A stretch of DNA of 64,000 nt from Bifidobacterium tsurumiense (GCF_000741765.1 NZ_JGZU01000011.1:53613-117612), one strand, 5' to 3'. Shown: positions 12,304 to 22,488, numbered from the stretch's first letter. Numbers and translations are program-made. Notes: generated by a model from the sequence alone, not told the origin.

Positions 12304-12325
12304 CCTGAGCTGATAGCGGCGATAT

Positions 12326-12355
12326 GGCGGCCCATTCTTTGCAGGATGGGCCGCC
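12326..12355 (+). terminator. Terminator after pyrG
   Basis: GGCGGCCCAT (12326-12335) and ATGGGCCGCC (12346-12355) form a perfect 10-bp stem with a 10-base loop, starting 23 bases after the pyrG stop. Confidence 0.75.
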
Positions 12356-12657
12356 AATGTATAGACGGGAACGCGCAGGCACATACGCCCGGTCACAAGA
12401 TTGCTTGATGGTCAATGTCAGAAGGCATGCGATCGAATATTAATCAAGATCATTGCTGTGGTTGTTTCACAGACAATGCGGCACAGAATGTACCCGATAG
12501 TTTGTTCCCATAAGCGCCGGTCAAATGCGCCACTCATACGCGCATTCATAGAAAAAGCAATACCCTTTGCGCTGAGCCGATATCGTGACCGCCTCGCGAT
12601 AGTATGCTAGGCAGGTGGCTGTGAAGCCTATGGCGTTCGACAGATTGGAGACTGAAC
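12356..12657 (+). promoter_or_regulatory. Upstream region of the suf operon
   Basis: About 300 bases without a convincing gene, running from the pyrG terminator to the sufB start. It should carry the suf promoter. TAGTATGCT around 12601 resembles a -10 element, but a matching -35 could not be chosen. GGAGACTGAAC just before 12658 serves as ribosome binding site. No SufR-type repressor gene precedes the operon. Confidence 0.35.
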
Positions 12658-14169
12658 GTGAGTGACGAGACCACGGTTGCTACGGCACATGATGCTGCGG
12701 CAGCCGACGTGGAGATGAATCAGTATGTGGCTGATCGCTCCCATCTCAACGAAGACAAACTGCGACAGGATGAACAGATCATCGAGCAATTCGGTGATTA
12801 CAGCTACGGCTGGCATGATTCCGATGCTGCTGGCGAGGCTGCGAAAAAGGGTATCAGCGAGGATGTTGTTCGTGAGATTTCTGCAGACAAGCACGAACCG
12901 GAATGGATGCTGGAGAAACGACTCCAAGGCTACCGTGATTTCATCAATCGTCCCATGCCTGATTGGGGAGTCGATCTCAGCGATTTCAACGCGGATTCCT
13001 TCAAGTATTATGTCAAGCCGATGGAAAAGCAGGCGGCCACTTGGGAAGACCTTCCTGATGATATCCGCAATACCTATGACAAATTGGGCATTCCCGAGGC
13101 TGAGAAGAACCGTTTGGTATCAGGCGTTGCTGCCCAATACGAATCCGAAGTGATTTACAACTCGATTCGCGACGATCTGAAGAATCAAGGCGTGATCTTC
13201 GTCGACACCGATACTGCCGTGCGAGAATACCCTGAATTGGTTCAGAAGTATTTCGGTAAATGCATTCCCAGCGACGACAATAAGTTTGCATCCTTGAATA
13301 CCGCAGCATGGTCAGGCGGCTCATTCGTCTATGTGCCGAAGGGCGTGCATGTCGATATCCCCCTGCAGGCATATTTCCGCATCAACACCCCGAATATGGG
13401 CCAGTTCGAACGTACTTTGATCATTGCTGACGAAGGTTCGTATGTGCATTATGTGGAGGGATGTACGGCACCGATTTATTCCACTGATTCCCTGCACTCG
13501 GGTGTCGTGGAGATTTTTGTGGAACCCCATGCTCGCGTGCGTTACACTACTGTGCAGAATTGGTCGAATAACGTGTATAACTTGGTGACCCAGCGTGCGT
13601 ATGTGCGCGAAGGCGGCACCATGGAATGGGTGGACGGCAATATCGGTTCAAAGGCAACCATGAAATATCCTGCCTGCATTCTGGCTGAGCCGTATGCCAA
13701 GGCGGAAACCCTGTCGCTGGGATTCGCTGGCAAGGGGCAGTATCAGGATACCGGCGCAAAGATGATTCATTTGGCGCCGCATACGAGTTCCACGATTATT
13801 GCCAAGTCGATTGCGCGTGGCGGTGGCCGCAGTGCATATCGTGGTCTGGTCAAGATCATCGACGGTGCTGAGGGATCGAGCTCGAATGTGGTGTGCGATG
13901 CCCTGTTGGTTGATGATTTCTCACGTTCGGACACATATCCTCATGTGGATGTGCGCGAAGACGATGTGTCAATGGCACACGAGGCCACGGTTTCGAAGGT
14001 TTCTGAAGACCAGTTGTTCTATTTGATGAGCCGTGGCTTGGAAGAGAAGGAAGCCATGGGCATGATAGTGCGAGGCTTCGTTGAGCCAATCAGTCGTGAG
14101 CTGCCTATGGAATACGCTTTGGAGCTCAATAGACTGGTGGAATTGCAGATGGAAGGATCGGTAGGCTGA
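12658..14169 (+). CDS. sufB: Fe-S cluster scaffold subunit SufB
   Basis: Core of the SufBCD scaffold on which nascent Fe-S clusters are built. The 503 residues contain typical blocks: [19 protein letters not shown], the VEGCTAP segment, [14 protein letters not shown] and the [21 protein letters not shown]-terminal motif. The start is GTG 12658, preceded by GGAG at a suitable distance. It is first of sufB-sufD-sufC-sufS-sufU plus a DUF59 gene, all on one strand; six bases separate it from sufD, so translation is likely coupled. As in other strict anaerobes of the group, no ISC set is seen here. Confidence 0.96.
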   Translation: MSDETTVATAHDAAAADVEMNQYVADRSHLNEDKLRQDEQIIEQFGDYSYGWHDSDAAGEAAKKGISEDVVREISADKHEPEWMLEKRLQGYRDFINRPMPDWGVDLSDFNADSFKYYVKPMEKQAATWEDLPDDIRNTYDKLGIPEAEKNRLVSGVAAQYESEVIYNSIRDDLKNQGVIFVDTDTAVREYPELVQKYFGKCIPSDDNKFASLNTAAWSGGSFVYVPKGVHVDIPLQAYFRINTPNMGQFERTLIIADEGSYVHYVEGCTAPIYSTDSLHSGVVEIFVEPHARVRYTTVQNWSNNVYNLVTQRAYVREGGTMEWVDGNIGSKATMKYPACILAEPYAKAETLSLGFAGKGQYQDTGAKMIHLAPHTSSTIIAKSIARGGGRSAYRGLVKIIDGAEGSSSNVVCDALLVDDFSRSDTYPHVDVREDDVSMAHEATVSKVSEDQLFYLMSRGLEEKEAMGMIVRGFVEPISRELPMEYALELNRLVELQMEGSVG

Positions 14170-14175
14170 GTCAAG

Positions 14176-15405
14176 ATGGCATCACAATGTAAGGAAATTT
14201 CTATTCCCACTGCGGATCCCAACGATCCATATGCGATTCCGGCGGCGATGCCGTCCAGCGCTGACCGTGCTCCTCGCTCATTCGATGTGGCGGATTTCGC
14301 CATTCCGACGCGCAAGCAGGATGATTGGCGGTTCACTCCTGTCGAGCGCATGGAAGAATTTTTCGAAGTCTTCCAGCCTGCAGGAAAACTCGCTGTCGAA
14401 GTGAGCAATATCGACGGATCCTCGATAGATTCTGATGATGTGAGTGTCGAAACGGTCGCTATGGGGCAGGCTCCTTCAGGAACCATTGCAAAGCCCAATG
14501 ATCGCGTTTCGGCTGTCGAATGGAATAGCGCATCCAGCACATTGGTGGTCCATGTGCTGCGCGATCTGCATCAGCCCGTTTTGATACGGATCGTTGGTGA
14601 ATCGACTGAACTCGATGCATTGCATATGGCTATTGTCACGGAGGATCGTGTTCATGGAGACGTGGTAGTCGAGCATGCGGGTAAGGCGCGTCTTGCCGAA
14701 GGTGTCGAAATCAGCACAGGCAAGGATTCCCATGTTTCGGTGACCTTCATCCAGGAATGGGAGAAGGGGAGCAAGCATATCGGCAACCAGCGTATTCATG
14801 TGGGTGAGGGTGCATCATTGCGTCATTCAGTGGTCACACTGGGAGGCGATGTGGTGCGTATCCGCATGGATCAGGACTTTGGTGGCGAACAAGGCGATCT
14901 CAATATGCTGGGGATATATTTCGTGGATCCAGGCGAACATATTGAGCATCGCACCATGGTGGTTCACAATCACCCCGAATGCAAGTCCCGCGTCGTGTAT
15001 AAGGGTGCATTGGATGGCAAGGACGCGCATTCCACGTGGGTGGGCAACGCCTTGATCGAACCAACCGCACCAGGAACCGATTCCTATGAATTGAACCGTA
15101 ATCTGGTGCTTACCCCGGGCGCAATAGCAGATTCCGAACCGAATCTGGAAATCGAAAACGGCAATATCGTTGGCGCAGGGCATGCCAGCTCGGTGGGAAG
15201 ATTCGACGATGAAGAGCTCTTCTATCTGCAGTCACGAGGCATCAGCGAAGTTGAGGCTCGCAAACTCGTGGTCCGCGGTTTCTTCGGTGAATTGGTCGAA
15301 GAAATAGGCATCGAAAGCATTGCACAGCATTTAATGAACGTTATTGACCGGCGCTTGGCTAAAGGCGAGGACAAGGCCGCACAGGTCGTAGTAGAGGAGA
15401 ATTAA
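14176..15405 (+). CDS. sufD: Fe-S cluster assembly protein SufD
   Basis: Paralogue and partner of SufB in the SufBC2D complex. The 409 residues have a variable N-terminal helical part (KQDDWRFTPVERM), a beta-helix core with NHPECKSRVVYKGAL and AHSTWVGN, and the C-terminal HASSVGRFDDEELFYLQSRGIS motif that parallels the end of SufB and holds the conserved His used in cluster assembly. It is six bases from sufB and two from sufC. Confidence 0.95.
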   Translation: MASQCKEISIPTADPNDPYAIPAAMPSSADRAPRSFDVADFAIPTRKQDDWRFTPVERMEEFFEVFQPAGKLAVEVSNIDGSSIDSDDVSVETVAMGQAPSGTIAKPNDRVSAVEWNSASSTLVVHVLRDLHQPVLIRIVGESTELDALHMAIVTEDRVHGDVVVEHAGKARLAEGVEISTGKDSHVSVTFIQEWEKGSKHIGNQRIHVGEGASLRHSVVTLGGDVVRIRMDQDFGGEQGDLNMLGIYFVDPGEHIEHRTMVVHNHPECKSRVVYKGALDGKDAHSTWVGNALIEPTAPGTDSYELNRNLVLTPGAIADSEPNLEIENGNIVGAGHASSVGRFDDEELFYLQSRGISEVEARKLVVRGFFGELVEEIGIESIAQHLMNVIDRRLAKGEDKAAQVVVEEN

Positions 15406-15407
15406 GC

Positions 15408-16187
15408 ATGGCCACATTGGAAATAAAGGATCTGTATGCCTCGGTGGAAACCAAGGAAGGTCGCAAGCAAATCCTCAAAGGCGTGAATCTGACCGTCAAT
15501 TCAGGTGAGACTCATGCGGTTATGGGGCCAAATGGTTCCGGCAAGTCAACGCTTGCATACACATTGGCAGGACACCCCAAGTATGAAGTGGATTCTGGCC
15601 AGGCGCTGTTGGACGGACAGGACATTCTCACCATGACTCCTGATGAGCGTGCCAAGGCGGGTCTGTTCTTGGCTATGCAATACCCTGTCGAAGTGCCGGG
15701 CGTATCGATGACCAACTTCCTGCGCACAGCCAAAACCGCTGTTGACGGCAAAGCTCCGGCTATCCGCACATGGGCCAAGGAATTGAACGAGTCCATGCAC
15801 AAACTGCGTATGGATCCCAAGTTTGCAACCCGTTCCGTCAATGAAGGATTCTCTGGCGGTGAAAAGAAGCGCGCAGAGGTGCTGCAGCTTGAATTGCTCA
15901 AACCGAAATTCGCGATTCTTGACGAAACCGATTCCGGTTTGGATGTGGATGCCCTGCGGATTGTGTCTGAGGGTGTGAACCGCGCCAAGGAGAATACCGG
16001 ATTGGGCATCATGATGGTGACGCATTACACGCGAATCCTGAAATATATCAAGCCCGATATCGTTCATGTCTTCGCAGATGGTCATTTCGTGAAAACGGGT
16101 GGTCCTGAGCTTGCCGATGAGCTTGAGGAAAACGGTTATGACGAATATCTGCCAGAAGGCGCTGACTCAGAATCCGCTCTGGCGTAA
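15408..16187 (+). CDS. sufC: Fe-S assembly ATPase SufC
   Basis: ABC-type soluble ATPase that drives conformational change of SufB/SufD. The 259 residues show Walker A GPNGSGKST, the Q-loop around LAMQYP, an ABC signature NEGFSGGEKKR and Walker B FAILDETDSGLDVDAL with an ETDSGLD D-loop typical of SufC. There is no membrane domain. It starts two bases after sufD, so the two are almost surely co-translated. Confidence 0.97.
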   Translation: MATLEIKDLYASVETKEGRKQILKGVNLTVNSGETHAVMGPNGSGKSTLAYTLAGHPKYEVDSGQALLDGQDILTMTPDERAKAGLFLAMQYPVEVPGVSMTNFLRTAKTAVDGKAPAIRTWAKELNESMHKLRMDPKFATRSVNEGFSGGEKKRAEVLQLELLKPKFAILDETDSGLDVDALRIVSEGVNRAKENTGLGIMMVTHYTRILKYIKPDIVHVFADGHFVKTGGPELADELEENGYDEYLPEGADSESALA

Positions 16188-16318
16188 GCAATAGGTCGAC
16201 TCAGCATAAGGCGCCTGTTCATCGAAACCTACACCCAATGGAGCGGTGTGCAGTGGCACATTGATGCGTGATGATAGCCACTGCGCACTACTCAGTCATC
16301 AACCAATCAAGGAAGAGT

Positions 16319-17599
16319 ATGACCGATTTCTCATCCATCCGTCGCGAATTCCCAATTCTGAATCAGGATATTCATGGTCATCCTTTGGTGTATCTGGATT
16401 CAGCTGCGACAGCGCAGAAGCCAATGGCTGTGGTCGAAGCCGAGCAGAAGTTCTACACCACGATCAACGCGGGCGTGCACCGTGGCGCTCATGAACTTGC
16501 GGCCCGCAGCACCATGGCATTTGAGGAAGCGCGCGGCAAAGTAGCTGCATTGGTGGGAGCCAGTGCCGAGGAGGGCAATGAGGAAATCGTTGTCACCTCA
16601 GGGGCCACTGCAGGACTCAACCTCCTGGCAGCGGCATTTGGCTATGCATCGATGGGACGTGGTGGCAAGGCGGCGCAGCGCTTTGCCATTCATAAGGGTG
16701 ACAATATCGTGGTTTCTCGCGCGGAACACCATTCGGTTTTGCTCCCGTTCCAAGAGTTGGCTGCAAGAACCGGTGCCGAATTACGCTGGTTCGATCTTGA
16801 GGAGGATGGGCGCATCCGTTCCCAGGATGCTCAAAGCATAATCGATGAGCGTGCTCGAGTCGTGGCGGTGACTCATGTGTCCAATACCACAGGTGCCATC
16901 ACTGACGTGGCTCCGATAGTCAAGCGGGCACATGAAGTTGGCGCGATCATGGTGCTCGATGCATGCCAATCCGTTCCCCATATTCCTGTGGATGTGCACG
17001 CGTTGGATGTTGATTTTGCCGTGTGGAGTGCGCATAAGATGTATGGTCCCACAGGCGTAGGGTTCCTGTATGGCAAACGCGGCTTATTGGAGGCGCTTCA
17101 TCCGGCCAATTTTGGCGGTTCCATGGTCGAGCTGGCCTGGATGGACCAACCAGCGCAATATATGATGCCTCCTGCGCGGTTCGAGGCAGGAACTCAGCCC
17201 GTGGCACAGGTTGTGGCGGCAGGTGTGGCTGCTGAGTGGATGATGCATATCGGCATGGATGCCATCGCCTCGCATGAGCAGGTTTTGACGCAGGAGCTGC
17301 TCAAACTCGGAACTATTGACGGAGTCCGGATCCTTGGACCGACCAATGCTGAAAATCGCATAGGGACTGTGGCTTTTGAGGTTCAGGGCGTCCACCCACA
17401 TGATGTAGGGCAATACTTGGACGCACAAGGCATAGCTATTCGAGTCGGGCACCATTGCGCCCAACCGGTTCATCGACATTTTGGTGTGTATGCCTCTAAC
17501 CGGGCGTCCAGCGGGATATACAATACCGTCGATGATGCTGCAACCTTGGTGGAAGCCGTTTCCGGCATCCGTTCATTTTTCGGTATTTCGACACGTTAG
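16319..17599 (+). CDS. sufS: Cysteine desulfurase SufS
   Basis: PLP-dependent enzyme that takes sulfur from cysteine for Fe-S assembly, group II (SufS/CsdA) type. PLP lysine in WSAHKMYGPTG and the catalytic Cys in RVGHHCAQPVH are present, as is VTHVSNTTG upstream of the lysine. The start at 16319 (MTDFSSIRREFP) is preferred: AAGGAAG lies 4-10 bases upstream and the family N-terminus aligns there; the ORF itself opens 17 codons earlier. It precedes sufU by 9 bases, its expected sulfur acceptor. Confidence 0.96.
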   Translation: MTDFSSIRREFPILNQDIHGHPLVYLDSAATAQKPMAVVEAEQKFYTTINAGVHRGAHELAARSTMAFEEARGKVAALVGASAEEGNEEIVVTSGATAGLNLLAAAFGYASMGRGGKAAQRFAIHKGDNIVVSRAEHHSVLLPFQELAARTGAELRWFDLEEDGRIRSQDAQSIIDERARVVAVTHVSNTTGAITDVAPIVKRAHEVGAIMVLDACQSVPHIPVDVHALDVDFAVWSAHKMYGPTGVGFLYGKRGLLEALHPANFGGSMVELAWMDQPAQYMMPPARFEAGTQPVAQVVAAGVAAEWMMHIGMDAIASHEQVLTQELLKLGTIDGVRILGPTNAENRIGTVAFEVQGVHPHDVGQYLDAQGIAIRVGHHCAQPVHRHFGVYASNRASSGIYNTVDDAATLVEAVSGIRSFFGISTR

Positions 17600-17608
17600 G
17601 AATGTGAG

Positions 17609-18154
17609 ATGGCAACCAGCGATCTTGAACAGATGTATCAAGAGGTAATTCTTGAAGCGGCTCGTGATCCACACGGAAAAGAGCACTTTGCTCCCGATCT
17701 GCGTGTGGAATCGTCGGACAATGCCTCCGAAGCGGGGGAGTCAACGGTTCGCGCACAGCATGAATACTGCACTCCCGGGCAATCGCACCAATTCAACCCC
17801 ACCTGCGGTGACGAGGCGACCATTCGTGTTGAAGTGAGTGAATCCGAACCGCATACGATCGAACGGATCGTTTGGGATGGTCAGGGATGTTCCATATCTC
17901 AGGCAAGCCTTTCCATAATGGTCGATCTGGTGGATGGGAAGAGCGTGGAAGAAGCCATGAAGCTCTCGCAAGACTTCCATATGCTTATGCAATCCCGTGG
18001 CATGGGGTTGCAGGATGACGCTGTTGAAGAACAATTGGGCGATGCTGTGGTATTTCAAGGCGTATCGAAGTATCCTATGCGTATCAAGTGTGCGTTGCTC
18101 GGCTGGGAAGGCATGAAGGATTCGGTTGCCAAAGCCCTTGCTGCGCAGGAATAA
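17609..18154 (+). CDS. sufU: Sulfur-transfer scaffold SufU
   Basis: Zinc-containing sulfur acceptor for SufS in Gram-positive bacteria. The three family cysteines are visible: NPTCGDEA, WDGQGCSISQAS and MRIKCALLGWEGM. Length 181 includes an internal acidic insertion (about residues 30-50) rather longer than in Bacillus SufU. It sits between sufS and a DUF59 gene. Confidence 0.95.
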   Translation: MATSDLEQMYQEVILEAARDPHGKEHFAPDLRVESSDNASEAGESTVRAQHEYCTPGQSHQFNPTCGDEATIRVEVSESEPHTIERIVWDGQGCSISQASLSIMVDLVDGKSVEEAMKLSQDFHMLMQSRGMGLQDDAVEEQLGDAVVFQGVSKYPMRIKCALLGWEGMKDSVAKALAAQE

Positions 18155-18168
18155 GGAGTGTTGTAAGC

Positions 18169-18735
18169 ATGAATGACAATCTGGTTCCCGAGCCTGAGTC
18201 GAGTGTATTTGACTCAGTGACCAAGGTTATGGGCGATGAGCTTGCGGCGCGTAAGGTCATGGCAAATCCGCAGTTCGCAGCAATGACCAATACCGGCAAT
18301 GCTGGCGATGAGCAATCACTCGATTCTAGTTCTGACCCGGATGCCGGGAGCTCTCTGTCCGGCGTGGCCGAGGGTGGGATCCCTCTCAAGGCAGTGGATG
18401 ATATCGGGCGTGCCACGGCTGCAGATGTCAAAGAGGCTTTGCATCAGGTCATTGATCCTGAATTGGGTGTGGATGTTATCGATCTTGGACTCGTGTATGG
18501 CATTGAAATCGATTCCCTGAGCAGGGCGATTATCACCATGACATTGACGACTCCGGCTTGTCCGCTCACCGATCTCATAGAGGATGAGTGTGCCAGCACT
18601 TTGGCGGGATTGGTGGAAGAGTTCCGTATCGATTGGACTTGGCAACCTCGTTGGAGCACAGAGATGATCACGCCTGATGGACGCGATCAATTAGCTGCTC
18701 TTGGATTTAATTTTGATAATCTGCCTACGTATTAG
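18169..18735 (+). CDS. DUF59 / MIP18-family Fe-S assembly factor (SufT/PaaD-like)
   Basis: About 188 residues. The first 80 are low-complexity and acidic; the rest is a DUF59 domain: VKEALHQVIDPELGVDVIDLGLVYGI, then TLTTPACPLTDLIEDE with the conserved Cys. These proteins help mature Fe-S proteins, and the gene closes the suf operon, as often in actinobacteria. ATG 18169 has AAGGAGTG upstream; the ORF opens in-frame at 18088 inside sufU and the longer form is unlikely. Confidence 0.9.
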   Translation: MNDNLVPEPESSVFDSVTKVMGDELAARKVMANPQFAAMTNTGNAGDEQSLDSSSDPDAGSSLSGVAEGGIPLKAVDDIGRATAADVKEALHQVIDPELGVDVIDLGLVYGIEIDSLSRAIITMTLTTPACPLTDLIEDECASTLAGLVEEFRIDWTWQPRWSTEMITPDGRDQLAALGFNFDNLPTY

Positions 18736-18782
18736 GCATATGCAATCGTGAGGCTTGATTGATACTCAGGTTTCATGGGCAT

Positions 18783-18843
18783 CACATACAAGTAGTGCCC
18801 GCCATCCTCATATATGGAAGATGGCGGGCACTACTTGTATGTG
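18783..18843. terminator. 24-bp perfect bidirectional terminator
   Basis: Left arm 18783-18806 (starting CACATACAAGTAGTGCCCGC) and right arm 18820-18843 are exact reverse complements, with a 13-base loop. It sits between the convergent suf operon and glgC and should stop both. It is the longest perfect stem noticed in the window. Confidence 0.85.
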
Positions 18844-18874
18844 CCAGTGAGCCTCCAATGGCTCACTTCAGGGA

Positions 18875-20119
18875 TCAATCGTCGACCACGGTATTCTTTG
18901 GTACCACGGTGATGCCATCTGGCGTGACGGTGAATCCTCGTGCCATATCGTGCTCCGTATCGATGCCTACGGTCGAGTTCTCAGTGAGCACGACATTCTT
19001 ATCGAGAATCGCCTTGTATACGCGAGCCCTGCGATTGATGACCACGCCGTCAAACAGGACCGAATCCACGACCTGAGCCCACGAGTGAATGCGCACATTG
19101 GGGGAGAGGATGGAGTGGTGCACTTCACCGCCTGAAACGATTACGCCTGGAGAGACGATGGAATCAGTGGCGTGTCCCAGCCGGTCGCGTCCGGCGTGAA
19201 CGAATTTGGCCGGCGGCAGGTTTCCGGACATGGTGTAAATAGGCCATTCCGTGTTGTACAAGTTAAATTCCGGCACATAGGCAATCAAATCCATATGGGC
19301 ATCGTAGAACTGCTTGATGGTACCCACATCGCGCCAATATGCGTGATCGGTCGGAGTGGCTCCCGGTATTTCATTCGAGTTGAAGTCATACACGCCGGCT
19401 TCATTACGTGATGCGAAATACGGAGCGATATCGCCGCCCATATCATGCTTGGTATTCTCGGATTTTCCATCGATAGCCAAAGCGTCAAACAGTGCATCGG
19501 TATTGGCCACATAATTGCCCATAGAAGCCAGAATCTGGTCAGGGGCATCGGGAAGACCGGTAGTGGTTTCCGGCTTCTCTTGGAAGCTCTTGATCATATT
19601 GTGGTGTTGGGAGTCAACCTCGATGACTCCGAATTGGTTGGACTGGCTCAAAGGTTGGCGGATGCCTGCAACCGTGAATTCAGCTCCGGATTCGATATGC
19701 TGCTGCACCATCTGTTCAAAGTCCATGCGATACACATGGTCGGCGCCCACAATAACCACGATATCCGGCTGCACATCCTCGATGATGTTGATCGTCTGAT
19801 AGATGGCGTCAGCAGATCCCAAATACCAATGCTTGCCCAAACGTTGCTGTGCTGGAACGGGGGAAACATAGGAACCCAGCAGCGGGGAAAAACGCCAAAC
19901 CTGTGAAATATGACGATCGAGTGAATGTGACTTGTACTGGGTGAGCACGACGACCTGGCGGTAACCGGAATTGACCAGATTGCTCAACGGGAAATCGACC
20001 AGACGGAACACACCCCCAAAAGGCACTGCCGGCTTGGCGCGATCGCGCGTTAATGGCATCAGTCGTGTCCCCTCGCCGCCTGCCAATACGATCGAGAGAA
20101 TCTTTGGATTCTTTGCCAT
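18875..20119 (-). CDS. glgC: Glucose-1-phosphate adenylyltransferase
   Basis: Makes ADP-glucose for glycogen synthesis. Of 414 residues, the N-terminal part has the nucleotidyltransferase motif [20 protein letters not shown] and the [14 protein letters not shown] block, then [14 protein letters not shown] (metal/substrate Asp), and the C-terminal left-handed helix region ([17 protein letters not shown] and following). AGAGGAACC lies just before the ATG. Its partner glgA is in the same window at 43.4 kb but is not linked. Confidence 0.96.
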   Translation of the reverse strand: MAKNPKILSIVLAGGEGTRLMPLTRDRAKPAVPFGGVFRLVDFPLSNLVNSGYRQVVVLTQYKSHSLDRHISQVWRFSPLLGSYVSPVPAQQRLGKHWYLGSADAIYQTINIIEDVQPDIVVIVGADHVYRMDFEQMVQQHIESGAEFTVAGIRQPLSQSNQFGVIEVDSQHHNMIKSFQEKPETTTGLPDAPDQILASMGNYVANTDALFDALAIDGKSENTKHDMGGDIAPYFASRNEAGVYDFNSNEIPGATPTDHAYWRDVGTIKQFYDAHMDLIAYVPEFNLYNTEWPIYTMSGNLPPAKFVHAGRDRLGHATDSIVSPGVIVSGGEVHHSILSPNVRIHSWAQVVDSVLFDGVVINRRARVYKAILDKNVVLTENSTVGIDTEHDMARGFTVTPDGITVVPKNTVVDD

Positions 20120-20541
20120 AATGGTTCCTCTCTGTCAGACGTCTTGCGACGTCATGTAGCATCCAGTCATTCGCTACGTTGCGAACAATTTCCATAATTC
20201 CACAAAAAAAGTCAGATGCAAGGGTGCACTGCCGCGCGTCTCACAAATTCATCGAGATGTAACAATATGTTTGTGCGATAGGCGACACACTATGTGCGAC
20301 TGTGTGAACAATCCTTGATATGTTGCGCCAAAAGCGGCAAGTGCGGCATGAAGAGGTCGGCGTTTGTTGTTTTCGGTTAATGGATGAAATGCTGGAGGGG
20401 ATGTCTCTTTTGGATCTCAGTCATTCGAGATATCGGCATAGCGTATGGGATGGCGAATAGCTCCCGTACGCTGTGCCGGGTGATGATATTAGATATGAGG
20501 TTTCCGCGTGCTGTAGGACTCCAGAATCAGCGGATGGAGCT
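20120..20541. other. Gene-free spacer between rsmE and glgC
   Basis: About 420 bases. It should hold the glgC promoter (minus strand) and the rsmE terminator. A GACGTC-ttgc-GACGTC hairpin at 20138-20153 lies just upstream of the glgC ribosome site. The hairpin 20440-20472 (AGCGTATGGGA / TCCCGTACGCT, one G-T pair) could end rsmE. No credible gene was found on either strand. Confidence 0.5.
20440..20472 (-). terminator. Probable rsmE terminator
   Basis: AGCGTATGGGA (20440-20450) and TCCCGTACGCT (20462-20472) form an 11-bp stem with one wobble pair, about 70 bases beyond the rsmE stop on the minus strand. No clear T-run. Confidence 0.4.
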
Positions 20542-21347
20542 TCACGCCTGAATGTCGTATCTTCCCAAAGCCCGTGACAACAATGACAATGCAACGGGGC
20601 CGGCCGTGGAAGCGCGCAATATATTCGAGCCCAAAACGCAACTCAATGCTCCGGCGTCAATGAATTGAGTCACTTCATCATCACTGATTCCGCCCTCTGG
20701 ACCGACAACAACATATATGCTTCGTGCTTTTCCGTCGGCAAGACAACGCTCTGAAAGTCGCGCCACATTATTTTCAACATCCTGCCAGGTGGCGGTGGCA
20801 TCTTGGTGAAGCACGATGACCAGATCGCCGTGCACATTGGCCCTTCGGCATATCGCGACAACCTGTTTGCTTGAGACGCAATCTTCCAATGAAGGTCTCC
20901 AAGCACGCCGTGACTGTTCTGTCGCTGCGTCAAGAACCTGACCCCATTTTCGGTCGGTCCTTCCTTGTTTCCATTTCGCTATAGATCGATCTGCCTGCCA
21001 AGCACGACGGTGTCGACGCCGATTTGTGTGGCCATATCGATGGCCTGCTCGTCGTGGCCGTTTTTGGCAAGTGCCTGCACAAGAGCCAAACGCGTTACCG
21101 GCTGGGGTTCTCTGCCGAATTCAACAACCTGTGCAATGCCCTGTTCAGGATCGACGAGTTCGGCATGAACCCGCAGTCCGCGGCCATCGGAGAGCTGCAA
21201 ATGATCTCCATACTTCAAGCGCATCACTTGCACGGCATGACGTTGAACGGGCTTTGGCAGTGTCACATTCCATCCGGTATGGAGTTCATCGCTGTTGATA
21301 GGCGTATCGTCACGGTCTGTATCGAGCAGAAACAGGGCATCAGTCAT
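20542..21347 (-). pseudogene. rsmE: 16S rRNA m3U1498 methyltransferase RsmE, frameshifted
   Basis: The intact family methylates U1498 of 16S rRNA in the 30S subunit. Here the reading frame from ATG 21347 gives 122 normal residues (PUA-like domain with RHAVQVMRLKYGD, then LALVQALAKNGHDEQAIDMATQIGVD) and stops at 20979. The next frame continues at once with WQADRSIAKWKQGRTDRKW, then TEQSRR and the SAM-site VVVGPEGGISDDE, ending at 20542. Adding one G to the plus strand near 21001-21003 (GTG-CCT-TGG on the coding strand) restores one 270-residue protein. So either a recent one-base deletion or a consensus error. The last 115 residues cannot be made as written. Confidence 0.85.
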
Positions 21348-21441
21348 GGTTCAAGGCTACCTTGTGCCATCAATTCGCGACACACCGTTCATCATGCTTG
21401 AAAAAGGTGATATAGTTCTACACGTTGCCAAAAAGGCACCT

Positions 21442-21529
21442 GTCCGGGTGGCGGAATGGTAGACGCGCTAGCTTGAGGTGCTAGTGCCTATTTTATACAG
21501 GCGTGCGGGTTCAAGTCCCGCTCCGGACA
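21442..21529 (+). tRNA. tRNA-Leu (anticodon GAG)
   Basis: 88 bases. Acceptor GTCCGGG (21442-21448) pairs with TCCGGAC (21522-21528) with one G-T pair. The anticodon stem CTAGC/GCTAG encloses TTGAGGT, giving GAG, which reads CUC. A long variable arm (TGCCT ... AGGCG) and GGTTCAAGTCCC T-arm are as expected for Leu. CCA is not encoded. A terminator follows within 10 bases. Confidence 0.95.
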
Positions 21530-21536
21530 CAGAAAA

Positions 21537-21566
21537 GGCCGGTTTCCAGATTGTTGGAAACCGGCC
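21537..21566 (+). terminator. Terminator after tRNA-Leu
   Basis: GGCCGGTTTCCA (21537-21548) and TGGAAACCGGCC (21555-21566) form a perfect 12-bp stem with a 6-base loop. Confidence 0.75.
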
Positions 21567-21612
21567 GATTTCGTATGTGGCAATCTGTCATACAGGCGCG
21601 AAAGGAACGCAT

Positions 21613-22485
21613 ATGCAATTCATCACCTTGGATTCCGTGGATGACGAGAGGGTGGCAGCATATGTGAACCTTACGGAAATGCAATTGCGCAATCGTTTGG
21701 AGCCTGAACGGGGATTGTTCATTGCGGAATCACCGAAGGTCATTGAGCGGGCATTGGTTGCGGGCAGAGAGCCGATATCATTGCTTGTCGAAGAAGCCTG
21801 GATTGAAGGCATGGCAGATATGTTCCAAGCCATTGACGCCCAATGGGGCAATGGCATCCCTGTGTATGTTGCGACGGCAGAACAGCTCAAGCGACTTACA
21901 GGGTATCGATTGCATCGTGGCGCGTTGGCTGCCATGCGGCGTTGGACTCTGCCGAGTGTCGAAGAGGTGTGTTCGGGTGCGCGCCGAATAGCAGTTATGG
22001 AAAACATCGTCGATCACACCAATGTCGGAGCCTTGATGCGTTCGGCGGCAGCGCTTGATGTCGATGCGGTTCTGGTTACCCCTTCATGTTCCGACCCTCT
22101 GTATCGCAGGGCAGCGCGTGTCTCCATGGGCACTGTATTTCAAGTGCCGTGGACCAGAATTGGCGGAGAAGACAAGCATTATTGGCCATTCCAAGGAATT
22201 CAGGATCTCAAAGAGCTTGGATTCACCACGGTGGCCATGGCTTTGGAGGATGATTCGATAAGCATGGACGAATTATCCCGTCGATTGAATGTTCCTGAGT
22301 CGGATCCGCAGCATATTGACAAACTGGCTTTGATCTTCGGCACTGAGGGCGATGGTCTGTCTGCGCATACCATCGCTCGAGCGGATCTCACCGTGAAAAT
22401 CGCCATGGGACATGGCGTGGATAGCTTGAATGTGGCCGCTTCCAGCGCAGTCGCTTTTTATGCCACACGTGTCCATGAAGAATAG
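21613..22485 (+). CDS. SpoU/TrmH-family RNA 2'-O-methyltransferase
   Basis: About 290 residues. An N-terminal substrate-binding part (RLEPERGLFIAESPKVIERAL) is followed by a SPOUT domain: ENIVDHTNVGALMRSAAALDVDAVLV (motif 1), LALIFGTEGDGLSAHTI (motif 2) and VKIAMGHGVDSLNVAASSAVAFY (motif 3). These proteins methylate a ribose in rRNA or tRNA; the exact target cannot be told. ATG 21613 is preferred, with AAAGGAACG upstream; the longer ORF from 21478 would run through tRNA-Leu and is not real. Confidence 0.9.
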   Translation: MQFITLDSVDDERVAAYVNLTEMQLRNRLEPERGLFIAESPKVIERALVAGREPISLLVEEAWIEGMADMFQAIDAQWGNGIPVYVATAEQLKRLTGYRLHRGALAAMRRWTLPSVEEVCSGARRIAVMENIVDHTNVGALMRSAAALDVDAVLVTPSCSDPLYRRAARVSMGTVFQVPWTRIGGEDKHYWPFQGIQDLKELGFTTVAMALEDDSISMDELSRRLNVPESDPQHIDKLALIFGTEGDGLSAHTIARADLTVKIAMGHGVDSLNVAASSAVAFYATRVHEE

Positions 22486-22488
22486 GAA

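Noticed and set aside
21478..21612. N-terminal extension of the SpoU methyltransferase
   Set aside because: It would be translated from tRNA-Leu and its terminator; ATG 21613 fits the family start.
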